Assembly: GCA_045124495.1 (NCBI GenBank)
Contig: JBGVLX010000121.1
Coordinates: 1-12,205, forward strand
DNA from: RGIG1668 sp045124495
Lineage (GTDB): Bacteria > Bacillota > Clostridia > Lachnospirales > Lachnospiraceae
Direction of reading: 5' to 3'
DNA length: 12,205 bases
Positions within the stretch are counted from its first letter, which is position 1, and each line of letters starts with the position of its first letter. A program made the position numbers and the translations under genes. Positions 6,544-12,205 of this stretch are shown one piece after another. The notes under the pieces are model-generated. The model was not told where the DNA came from. It saw only the letters and a list, made by a program, of their open reading frames with translations, and made no database searches.

Positions 6544-6711
6544 TTACCTTAAATAAATTAGACGAACCTCTTTTAAATCTTCATAGGTTAATTCTTTTGA
6601 TTTTCCTAATTCCTCCATCAACGCCAAATATTCTTTTGACATAGCCTCTAATTCTTCCTGTTTTTCTTCACATAAGCGAAACAACTTCTCAATAATTACC
6701 AAAAAAAGAAT
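6544..6711 (-). pseudogene. Probable 3' relic of a helical protein gene
   Basis: This stretch is open on the minus strand for 55 codons and ends in TAA (6546-6544), reading ...LFRLCEEKQEELEAMSKEYLALMEELGKSKELTYEDLKEVRLIYLR. The composition is that of a real amphipathic helical or coiled-coil protein, but an in-frame TGA at 6714-6712 precedes it and there is no ATG near its left end. A TTG near 6699 or an internal ATG at about 6656 could act as starts, but neither has a good ribosome binding site. It lies beyond the terminator of the upstream operon. I read it as the surviving tail of a deleted gene; a functional very small protein starting at the internal ATG is less likely. Confidence 0.4.
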
Positions 6712-6733
6712 TCATTCTTCTAGCATGTTTTAT

Positions 6734-6778
6734 AAAAAACGGCAGAAACCAATCTAACTATGTGATGTGGTACTGCCG
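6734..6778 (-). terminator. Rho-independent terminator of the 11.8-6.8 kb minus-strand operon
   Basis: On the minus strand CGGCAG (6778-6773) pairs with CTGCCG (6745-6740), extended by an inner ACCA/TGGT pairing, and is followed at once by six T residues (6739-6734). It lies 12 bp beyond the stop of the 77-residue gene, marking the end of that transcript. Confidence 0.75.
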
Positions 6779-6789
6779 CTTCTCTAATA

Positions 6790-7023
6790 TCATATCATTT
6801 GCCATTCTTCTAAATATATATATAAATGTTCATTAATTTTAATAAACTCAATACCTGTATGATATTTCCTTGTAATTAAATATTCTTCCTTTTTTTCTTC
6901 GTCTACATTTATATATAAAATTTCCAAAGAAAACGGTCCTTCTGACCAGTAATAAAAATATACCTTTCCCTCCGGCTCAGGTTCATCTATCGGATAATAT
7001 GGCTGTAATTCCCCGCTTAACAT
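6790..7023 (-). CDS. Small soluble acidic protein, function unknown
   Basis: A 77-residue protein with no membrane segment or signal peptide: PYYPIDEPEPEGKVYFYYWSEGPFSLEILYINVDEEKKEEY then a second beta-rich part ending IYLEEWQMI. It is rich in Tyr, Glu and Ile, and alternating hydrophobic residues suggest a small beta-sheet fold. I do not recognise the family. The chosen ATG at 7023-7021 lacks a well-spaced ribosome binding site, although translation could be coupled to the upstream gene, which ends 17 nt earlier. The frame stays open upstream as ...NQINHTEWE without another standard start, so the gene may be a 5'-truncated remnant. It is the last gene before the terminator. Cytoplasmic location is inferred. 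Confidence 0.55.
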   Translation of the reverse strand: MLSGELQPYYPIDEPEPEGKVYFYYWSEGPFSLEILYINVDEEKKEEYLITRKYHTGIEFIKINEHLYIYLEEWQMI

Positions 7024-7040
7024 TTCCCACTCTGTATGGT

Positions 7041-7299
7041 TTATCTGATTTCTTCTTTCTTTTCTTTCGCAAGTTTCGAAAAGCTACTGCATCCCAAATA
7101 AAATATAACCGCTAGAACAGGTATAATTACCCTTATCCAGCCACCTTTTAACATCATCCCAGCAGCTTTCTGGTTTTCACCTTGTATTTTCATCTTCGCT
7201 CCACGAATAAAAATCAGAATGCCCTTAAAAAAAATAAATATCAAAAATGCTACGATAAATAACAAAATCATAAACACTTGAAAAAAAAACAAAACCCAT
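7041..7299 (-). CDS. Small membrane protein with a frameshifted or slippery start
   Basis: The open frame (7041-7292) encodes about 80 residues: a hydrophobic segment ILLFIVAFLIFIFFKGILIFI, a short basic/polar stretch RGAKMKIQGENQKAAGMMLKGG, a second segment WIRVIIPVLAVIFYLGCSS and a charged tail KLAKEKKEEIR, so two membrane spans. I do not recognise the family. The only ATG with a good ribosome binding site (AAGGGAG, 9 nt upstream) is at 7299-7297, but it is one base out of frame because of a run of nine T in the coding strand (7289-7281). With eight T the protein would begin MGFVFFQVFMILL. As given, the frame can start only at TTG 7292 or an internal ATG, both without a ribosome binding site. 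Confidence 0.55.
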
Positions 7300-7356
7300 C
7301 AGATTCAACTCCCTTGTCTATCTCTAACCTCAAAATTTTATATAAATCAACGCATG

Positions 7357-7860
7357 TCAATAAAACCATTCTATTGGCAGATAAAACAAATATGGTGCTG
7401 TAAGCACTGCTAAAGACAATGCTACTTTTTTTCTTTCCATTTCATTAAAATTTGCCCTTTCCAAACACCACTTATAATTAAACAAATAAATAAAAAATGA
7501 GCTTACTATTACACCAACAGTTACCAACAAAAGTGCTATATTGCTTCGAAATGGATTATTTAACATAGCATCTTGTACTCCTTCCCACCATTGGTTGTTT
7601 CCTCCGAAATCAACAAATGTCACGATATACATAACACAACTTCCAATTAAATCCGCGGCAAACCCCATAAGCCATACTCTTAAAATAACCACTTTTGAAT
7701 TATGTTTAATATCTGGAATTTTCAAATGTTTCATAGTCAATACAATTACAAGCAAATCAATAAAAAAATTAACCGGAAACACCACAAACCACGTCATTGG
7801 CATAAGCCATAATAACCATAATGGAAATGCTACATTGTATAATGTTATACGTTTTTTCAC
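7357..7860 (-). CDS. Integral membrane protein with four or more helices, function unknown
   Basis: A 167-residue hydrophobic protein. Segments are near residues 9-43 (two closely packed helices, VAFPLWLLWLMPMTWFVVFPVNFFIDLLVIVL), 58-86, 106-130 and 146-165. Conserved-looking polar spots are the P-x-T-W motif in the first region, a loop with NNQWWEGVQ (88-96) and NYKWCLERANFNEMERKK (128-145), the last probably cytoplasmic because of its charge. Translation starts at GTG 7860, set by a strong AGGGAGGA site 5 nt upstream. It lies 28 bp after the preceding small membrane gene, so co-transcription is likely. No catalytic motif is visible, and I do not recognise the family. A transporter role is not supported by the size. 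Confidence 0.75.
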   Translation of the reverse strand: MKKRITLYNVAFPLWLLWLMPMTWFVVFPVNFFIDLLVIVLTMKHLKIPDIKHNSKVVILRVWLMGFAADLIGSCVMYIVTFVDFGGNNQWWEGVQDAMLNNPFRSNIALLLVTVGVIVSSFFIYLFNYKWCLERANFNEMERKKVALSLAVLTAPYLFYLPIEWFY

Positions 7861-7888
7861 TTTTTCCTCCCTAATTCAATTTATTATG

Positions 7889-8182
7889 TTATGACACTAA
7901 TACTAGTATAGAAAACCATAATTCTGCTACCAATCCTACAAAATTCAAAGTCCAATAAATAATATTATATATCTTTTTTCTTAATTTGCATAAATAATAT
8001 GTCAAATATACATATATTTGATAAAATGCTATATTCAATAATAAATTAAAAAAGAGCAATGCTTGTGTATTTCCAATATCTAAATAACTTGGATAACATA
8101 CATAACCTGAAGCTAACGATGTTAGCAACCAAACAAAATGTAATGCTCCTAATATTATTATTTTTATGATAAAAACCGGCAT
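7889..8182 (-). CDS. Small three-helix membrane protein (paralogue A), possible immunity protein
   Basis: A 97-residue protein with hydrophobic segments near residues 4-26, 38-60 and 73-95. It aligns along its length with the 96-residue protein encoded at 8354-8644: both share an N-terminal F(I)IK..LL...HF, a middle IA-FYQ--VY--Y---K and a C-terminal Y--I---LN--GLV-like stretch, so the two arose by duplication. ATG 8182 has a textbook AAGGAGGAA ribosome binding site. Function is unknown. Duplicated short membrane proteins behind a large secreted protein are often immunity proteins or partners of it, which is inference only. Confidence 0.75.
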   Translation of the reverse strand: MPVFIIKIIILGALHFVWLLTSLASGYVCYPSYLDIGNTQALLFFNLLLNIAFYQIYVYLTYYLCKLRKKIYNIIYWTLNFVGLVAELWFSILVLVS

Positions 8183-8242
8183 GTTTCCTCCTTAATCCTT
8201 CATTTATATATGTTATAACGGCTATATCATATGTATTACGAG

Positions 8243-8317
8243 GTAATTTGGCATATATACGGCAGAAATGTATATTTTCAATGGGGTAAGTGCCGTATTT
8301 TACGAGGCACAAATCAC
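8243..8317. repeat. Imperfect palindrome between the two paralogous membrane genes
   Basis: A perfect inner stem ATACGGCA (8257-8264) with TGCCGTAT (8291-8298) encloses a 26-nt loop. An outer match GTAATTTG (8243-8250) with CAAATCAC (8310-8317) agrees at 7 of 8 positions, with unpaired bases between. The heptamer tacgagg also occurs twice as a direct repeat (8237-8243 and 8301-8307). The element fills the only sizeable gap (8183-8353) in an otherwise tight operon. No T-run follows, so it is not a typical terminator. It may be a mobile intergenic repeat or a processing and stability hairpin. Confidence 0.6.
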
Positions 8318-8353
8318 AGTAAGTGATATTGAATTTGAAACAAGTCTGAAATA

Positions 8354-8644
8354 TTAATTCAAAAAGAAGAATGGCCACTCCCAAAAACACGCTGAAATTA
8401 CCAAACATATCGCATTCAAAACGAGAAAAATATATTTATATACCCTTTCATCCATTTTGTTAATCATATAAATCATATAAACAACCATTTGATAAAAAAG
8501 AGCAATTCCTAGTAGCATTAATAAACCTTCTATTCCGGAACCCGTATCATCATATAACCCATATACTGCAATTGTAATATTGCTCAAAAAATGAGCTACT
8601 AACAACAATACTACTTTTATAAAAAAAACTATAAACGCTCTCAT
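8354..8644 (-). CDS. Small three-helix membrane protein (paralogue B), translationally coupled to the large secreted protein
   Basis: A 96-residue protein with hydrophobic segments near residues 3-24, 38-62 and 71-93, a short extracellular-type loop YGLYDDTGSGIEG (28-40), and a charged turn NKMDERVYKY (62-71). It is the paralogue of the 97-residue protein encoded at 7889-8182. Its ATG (8644-8642) overlaps the stop of the 1055-residue gene as ATGA, and a GGGG-containing site lies within the end of that gene, so synthesis is probably coupled to it. This coupling is the main argument that it works with the large protein, for example as its membrane-located immunity or export partner. No family is recognised. 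Confidence 0.75.
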   Translation of the reverse strand: MRAFIVFFIKVVLLLVAHFLSNITIAVYGLYDDTGSGIEGLLMLLGIALFYQMVVYMIYMINKMDERVYKYIFLVLNAICLVISACFWEWPFFFLN

Positions 8645-11600
8645 ATCTCTATCCCCAAAATCTTATATAAATCAAATTTAAAACTATTACTTTTTTCTTC
8701 TATTTCTCTCTTTAAACTTCCAGGAGAAATTGTAGATGTAAACTCTTCTTTGTCAAAAGCGTTATTCCATGCTGTTACCGCTGTTTTTGCACAATTATTC
8801 GTTAATACGTTGTAATAATCCTTATCTCCGCAGTATTGTATCACCTTTTTTATTTGTGCTTCTGTTATCGGTCTGGAATATGCACAATTTTTATCATATT
8901 TCTGCTCGAATTTCTCCGAATTATTCTCATCATATTTCGTGTCATAATTAGTTTTTTCCTCAGCAAATTCCCTATTAAAGAATATACCTGAATTATCACC
9001 ATCATGTAAATCACCAAAAGATTCAAATGGTGTTTCAATTTCTCCCAGCACTGTGCTGCTACTTCCTATCGTTACATATTCGTTCATACCGATTTCATAT
9101 TTACACGCTTCTACTTCTTTCCAAGTCATGTATTCAAACCCACCTGACAATCTTCTAAAATCTAATGTATCATTAATGTAACTATAATATACTAAAAAAG
9201 CATGTCCCGCAAATGTGTTCTTACTTGAAACAATTATTAATTCTCCAGTTACAATATCATCCACTTCCTCAGAATAAACCCCTTTCGTTTTAGGACGATT
9301 ATCCTCCCCATCATTAATTCCATCTCCATCTGTATCTACACATTTTGGATTACTTTTCATTTTAAATACATACGCATTAATATCACATGGTACGCCGGCA
9401 GCGTCAAATACTTTTATAATTTGAGAAGTTGGAATTGCTTTCACTTCTTCTCCATCCAATAGTCCGTCTCCATCTGAATCCGGGTTTCCAGGATCTGTAT
9501 AAAGTGGTTTAGCACCATTCGATGTCTTCATTCCTCTAATTTCATATACATCCGGTAATCCGTCATTGTCTCTGTCTGTAAAATCAATCTTCTGTTTAAT
9601 TGCAATCTCATTGCACACATTTACCAATTGTTCCGATGTAGTTGCTTTATAATACCTTCCACCAGTTCCATGTGCCAATTCCTGAAGTTCTGTACGTTCT
9701 GAATGATAACCGATATATACTGTATTAACAACAATTCCTTTTGAAGCAGCTAAAGCAATTGTATCAGAAGCAATAGTAGAATCTCCGTCACTTAAAAATA
9801 AAATCATTTTTTTCGCATCTGTATTACTTTCATCAAAAGCACCAACAGCTGTATTAATTGCAGTATCAAAATCCGTACCGCCCAGAAAATCAATTTCGTC
9901 CAGTGCTTCTATTGCTGTCAATCTGGACTCTGTCAAAGGAGATGCAACCTCTGCATAATGAGAAAATAAAACCACTGCTGTTCTGTCACCCTTTCTCTGA
10001 GTATGAATATAATTTTCCGCAGCCAATTTTCTGTAACATGTGTTTACAGTGTATGATGAACCCGGATACAAGGTATCCTTATATGTATGGTCAAAAAATG
10101 CGTCGTTATATTCCATGCTATAAGAACAATCAATAGCTATTACCGTATCATAGGTACACTCCATTCCCTCCGTATAATCTATTTCTTCCCTCCATGCATC
10201 ATACCATTCACTCTGGTCTACTATCATGTATTTACTAAAATGAGAAACCGTTGCAGAAACTGTCATATTTTCCGTATCAATTGCGGTTTCCTGTACGACA
10301 AAAATATCATTTTCCTCATCATACCATAATACCAGCATATCTTCAATATCTTCCACACTGACAGCATCCGGATTCAAGGAAAAACAAATCGTAGCAGTGT
10401 CAAATTTAGATGTACTGTTAATTTCCACCGGTACACCTACCAGTCCTGCTGTTGCTGAAACATATAAATCTTCTCCGTATAAATCTTCTATTTTGGTAGT
10501 CGTGTTAATATTTCCTGTTCCTTCGAAAGAAACAGTTACTCCGGAAACTTCCGTCCTTTCCTTATTCTCTATGGTGACACTGATACTCTGGGCAACCCTT
10601 TCATCACAATCTAAAATACCATCTCCATCCGTATCTTGTAGTAATGGACTGAAGCCCAGTGTCAAATCATCTCCATCACTTAAGGTATCTCCATCTGTAT
10701 CTGGAATCAAAGGATTCGAACCAATCCTATTTACTTCTTCTCCATCTTGAATGCCATCATCATCTGTATCCTTAGCACATGGATCCGTACCTAAATCAAT
10801 TTCCTGCCCATTACTTAATCCATCTTCATCCGTGTCTGCATCAAAATCAGATACATCACTAATGAGAGAGTCATATACAGCAGGATGAGTTCCTGTCAAA
10901 TATGCCTCCTGTCCATCATTTAATCCGTCTTCATCACTGTCTGTTTTTGTATTATCACAACCTAAAGCAATCTCAAAATAATCCGAAAGACCATCTTCAT
11001 CACTGTCTTTTTCAAAATCAATCACATCATCGCCTTCATAACAAGAACCACTGTCATTCCATCCTGTTACTTTGATATAATTTATTCCACTTTCATATTC
11101 TTCATAGGTCAGTTTTACAGAACAATTCCATAAAGTATCAGTATTTCCTCTCCAAAATCTTAATACATCTGCTCCTGCCTCTTCTTTGGTTACAACATAA
11201 GCATAAATATCCTCACTTACTTCAAAATTTGTAAGTTTTGCGTTGAATTTATTCTTATCTGCAGTTGACAAATGGACATCATTCCCACCATTGTCCTCTT
11301 TGGAAGCATCTGTAAAATTTATATACATCAATGCATTATTATCTCTCCACGATGTAAATTCAGAAATATCAAGATAAATAATATCTCCTACTGAAAAGCC
11401 GGCATATTCTCTACTTTCCCAATTTCCATATTCATGTCCTTGTGCTACATATGTATTATTATCATCTCTACCACCGGCACTCCATGAATTCCATTTTGTA
11501 GATTTATCTGCACTGTACCGATTAAAGGTAATGTTCACTGCACTTTCTGGTACTTTTGCATACCATGTTATATCATCTTTTTGTTTCATAACATAACTAT

Positions 11601-11808
11601 CATGTCCATTCGAATTATCTACCAATTCCATTACAGCCGCATCATTTCCTATCCACTGTTCCGTTGTATTATCAACAAAATAGATGAAAACATAGTTTGT
11701 TGCGGCATACACTAAACTTGAATTCTCTCCAAATCCCATATTTGCAAATGTTAAAACAAAAACTAAAACATAAGCTATTAACTTTTTTATTCTGTTATTC
11801 CTACTCAT
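8641..11808 (-). CDS. Large secreted VWA protein with calcium-binding repeats and a C-terminal permuted papain-like domain
   Basis: A 1055-residue exported protein. Signal peptide 1-35/36 (SLVYA-A). Residues 38-130 and 140-258 are Trp/Tyr-rich beta domains resembling carbohydrate-binding modules. Residues 268-403 hold six DxDxDG-type calcium repeats about 22-30 residues apart, for example DSDEDGLSD and DTDGDGILD. A beta domain (406-530) ends in HFSKYMIVD. The VWA domain (553-735) has a full MIDAS: D560-x-S562-x-S564, Thr645 and Asp674. Three more DxDxDG repeats (745-836) lead to a C-terminal region (850-1055) with GHAF (His869) and TNNC (Cys1006). His before Asn-Cys is the order of circularly permuted papain folds (LRAT, YiiX or DUF4105-like), so an amidase, peptidase or acyltransferase is possible but unproven. 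There is no LPxTG or other anchor. ATG 11808 has an AGGAA site. It heads the operon. Confidence 0.88.
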   Translation of the reverse strand: MSRNNRIKKLIAYVLVFVLTFANMGFGENSSLVYAATNYVFIYFVDNTTEQWIGNDAAVMELVDNSNGHDSYVMKQKDDITWYAKVPESAVNITFNRYSADKSTKWNSWSAGGRDDNNTYVAQGHEYGNWESREYAGFSVGDIIYLDISEFTSWRDNNALMYINFTDASKEDNGGNDVHLSTADKNKFNAKLTNFEVSEDIYAYVVTKEEAGADVLRFWRGNTDTLWNCSVKLTYEEYESGINYIKVTGWNDSGSCYEGDDVIDFEKDSDEDGLSDYFEIALGCDNTKTDSDEDGLNDGQEAYLTGTHPAVYDSLISDVSDFDADTDEDGLSNGQEIDLGTDPCAKDTDDDGIQDGEEVNRIGSNPLIPDTDGDTLSDGDDLTLGFSPLLQDTDGDGILDCDERVAQSISVTIENKERTEVSGVTVSFEGTGNINTTTKIEDLYGEDLYVSATAGLVGVPVEINSTSKFDTATICFSLNPDAVSVEDIEDMLVLWYDEENDIFVVQETAIDTENMTVSATVSHFSKYMIVDQSEWYDAWREEIDYTEGMECTYDTVIAIDCSYSMEYNDAFFDHTYKDTLYPGSSYTVNTCYRKLAAENYIHTQRKGDRTAVVLFSHYAEVASPLTESRLTAIEALDEIDFLGGTDFDTAINTAVGAFDESNTDAKKMILFLSDGDSTIASDTIALAASKGIVVNTVYIGYHSERTELQELAHGTGGRYYKATTSEQLVNVCNEIAIKQKIDFTDRDNDGLPDVYEIRGMKTSNGAKPLYTDPGNPDSDGDGLLDGEEVKAIPTSQIIKVFDAAGVPCDINAYVFKMKSNPKCVDTDGDGINDGEDNRPKTKGVYSEEVDDIVTGELIIVSSKNTFAGHAFLVYYSYINDTLDFRRLSGGFEYMTWKEVEACKYEIGMNEYVTIGSSSTVLGEIETPFESFGDLHDGDNSGIFFNREFAEEKTNYDTKYDENNSEKFEQKYDKNCAYSRPITEAQIKKVIQYCGDKDYYNVLTNNCAKTAVTAWNNAFDKEEFTSTISPGSLKREIEEKSNSFKFDLYKILGIEI

Positions 11809-11940
11809 ACTTTTCCTACATTTTTAATCAAAACCTGAAATATAACAACCATTTTAACTACTTTTGAATCATTATTTTTTTATAATTCTCTCTTCAATTC
11901 CTCCTTCTTTTCTCTCCTTTCATAAATTTCTCTTATTTTA

Positions 11941-11957
11941 GGCGTTTGCGAAACGCC
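11941..11957. repeat. Perfect 7-bp hairpin upstream of the transposase gene
   Basis: GGCGTTT-GCG-AAACGCC is a perfect 17-bp palindrome with a 3-nt centre. It is far more GC-rich than its surroundings and marks the probable left margin of the insertion sequence. It could be part of the element end or the palindromic target. The exact IS boundary cannot be set because the right end is outside the window. Confidence 0.6.
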
Positions 11958-11961
11958 ACAA

Positions 11962-11985
11962 GCCGCATAATTACGGCATTTTTTT
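11962..11985 (+). terminator. Terminator-like hairpin facing into the insertion sequence
   Basis: GCCG (11962-11965) and CGGC (11974-11977) enclose 8 nt and are followed by A and seven T residues (11979-11985). In this position it would stop outside plus-strand transcription from reading into the transposase gene, a known protective feature of many IS ends. The 4-bp stem is short, so its strength is uncertain. Confidence 0.45.
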
Positions 11986-12017
11986 GTTACTAAAATTAAA
12001 AATCTCCTCACGGTTTG

Positions 12018-12026
12018 TGGTATAAT
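12018..12026 (+). promoter_or_regulatory. Extended -10 promoter of the transposase gene
   Basis: TGG-TATAAT (12018-12026) is a perfect extended -10 element, 47 bp before the transposase ATG. No good -35 is visible at the usual distance, which an extended -10 can tolerate. An AAAGGAAA ribosome binding site lies at 12058-12065. Confidence 0.6.
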
Positions 12027-12072
12027 GGAGTTGCTAGAAACCATAAATCACGCCCCGAAAGGAAATATATCT

Positions 12073-12205
12073 ATGATACCACAAAAACAACTCTCTTTGG
12101 CAGATATTTTTGAAGATTGTAAAGAAATTTATGAATCTGACAAACCTCAGTTTCTTACTCTGCTTGAAAATCACATTGACCTTGATGAAATTGTTCCGAC
12201 TTCTT
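12073..12205 (+). CDS. IS1182-family transposase (5' end only)
   Basis: The first 44 codons are present and run off the right edge. The translation MIPQKQLSLADIFEDCKEIY...FLTLLENHIDLDEIVPTS matches what I recall as the N-terminus of IS1182-family DDE transposases of Lachnospiraceae, which have a LSLADIF/V start and an LLENHIDLDE(I/L)IP stretch before the catalytic core. The first Asp of the catalytic triad lies beyond the window, so activity cannot be judged. ATG 12073 follows an AAAGGAAA ribosome binding site and an extended -10 promoter. The reading frame is intact as far as seen. Confidence 0.72.
   Translation, partial: MIPQKQLSLADIFEDCKEIYESDKPQFLTLLENHIDLDEIVPTS

Larger units (their letters stand above)
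11941..12205 (+). mobile_element. Left part of an IS1182-type insertion sequence
   Basis: The region holds, in order, a perfect hairpin, a terminator-like hairpin, an extended -10 promoter and the start of a transposase gene, a typical IS left-end layout. The left boundary at 11941 is a guess based on the GC-rich palindrome. Terminal inverted repeats and target duplications cannot be verified without the right end. It lies divergently upstream of the large secreted-protein gene, so it may have altered or separated that gene's upstream control region. Confidence 0.5.

Noticed and set aside
8046..8408. A 120-codon open frame on the minus strand overlapping both small paralogues
   Set aside because: It crosses the palindrome at 8243-8317, overlaps both paralogous genes in another frame and lacks a good ribosome binding site. 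The paralogues have strong starts and matching sequences.
8641..8760. Possible sortase or cell-wall anchor at the C-terminus of the large protein
   Set aside because: No LPxTG-like motif, hydrophobic segment or basic tail is present; the protein ends in LGIEI.
10397..10750. Plus-strand frame opposite the calcium-repeat region
   Set aside because: It is antisense to DxDxDG codons; Ser/Pro-rich composition is the expected shadow of GAT/GAT/GGA repeats.
10600..11030. Regular repeats of tccatctgtatc-like sequence suggesting a CRISPR or tandem DNA repeat
   Set aside because: The repetition comes from in-frame codons for calcium-binding DxDxDG motifs, with uneven spacing and diverged sequence.

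Overview
The window looks like the chromosome of a low-GC Gram-positive gut anaerobe, most likely a Lachnospiraceae (Clostridia). The evidence is the AT-rich base composition, strong GGAGG-type ribosome binding sites, the start of a NifU-like Fe-S scaffold protein whose MIYSHEVEKMC N-terminus I associate with that group, a Firmicutes-style ZnuA, and the start of an IS1182-type transposase. The genus cannot be fixed from this sequence alone.

Layout, left to right. (1) 1-1575, minus strand: the 5' end of a NifU-like gene, then an AT-rich spacer with an inverted repeat and a 13-bp repeat array, then a lipoprotein FAD:protein FMN transferase (ApbE). (2) 1869-5200, plus strand: a zinc-uptake locus with a consensus sigma-A promoter, a palindromic operator just downstream of the -10, a Fur/Zur-family repressor, and the ABC importer genes znuA-znuC-znuB. 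The znu genes overlap by 4 bp (ATGA) at each junction, and a terminator follows. The simplest model is that the repressor senses zinc and shuts off its own gene and the importer. (3) 5211-5336: a 126-bp imperfect palindrome with 12-bp perfect ends, lying between convergent genes. (4) 5403-6789, minus strand: a membrane-anchored protein with two ~90-residue internal repeats, a probable gene relic and a rho-independent terminator.

(5) 6790-11808, minus strand: a probable operon read right to left. It begins with a 1055-residue secreted protein carrying a signal peptide, two carbohydrate-binding-like beta domains, calcium-binding DxDxDG repeats, a VWA domain with a complete MIDAS, more DxDxDG repeats, and a C-terminal domain with a His...Asn-Cys layout suggesting a circularly permuted papain fold. 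Its stop codon overlaps the start of the first of two paralogous ~96-residue membrane proteins, followed by a 167-residue membrane protein, an 83-residue membrane protein whose best start is out of frame across a 9-nt homopolymer, and a 77-residue soluble protein. This is the least explained part of the window and the best candidate for a new system: a secreted enzyme or effector with co-translated membrane partners, possibly immunity proteins. (6) 11941-12205, plus strand: two hairpins, an extended -10 promoter and the first 44 codons of an IS1182-type transposase, divergent from the large gene.

No rRNA, tRNA, CRISPR array or riboswitch was recognised. Function calls are strong for apbE, the Fur-family regulator and znuACB, moderate for the two edge genes, and speculative for the 6.8-11.8 kb operon.
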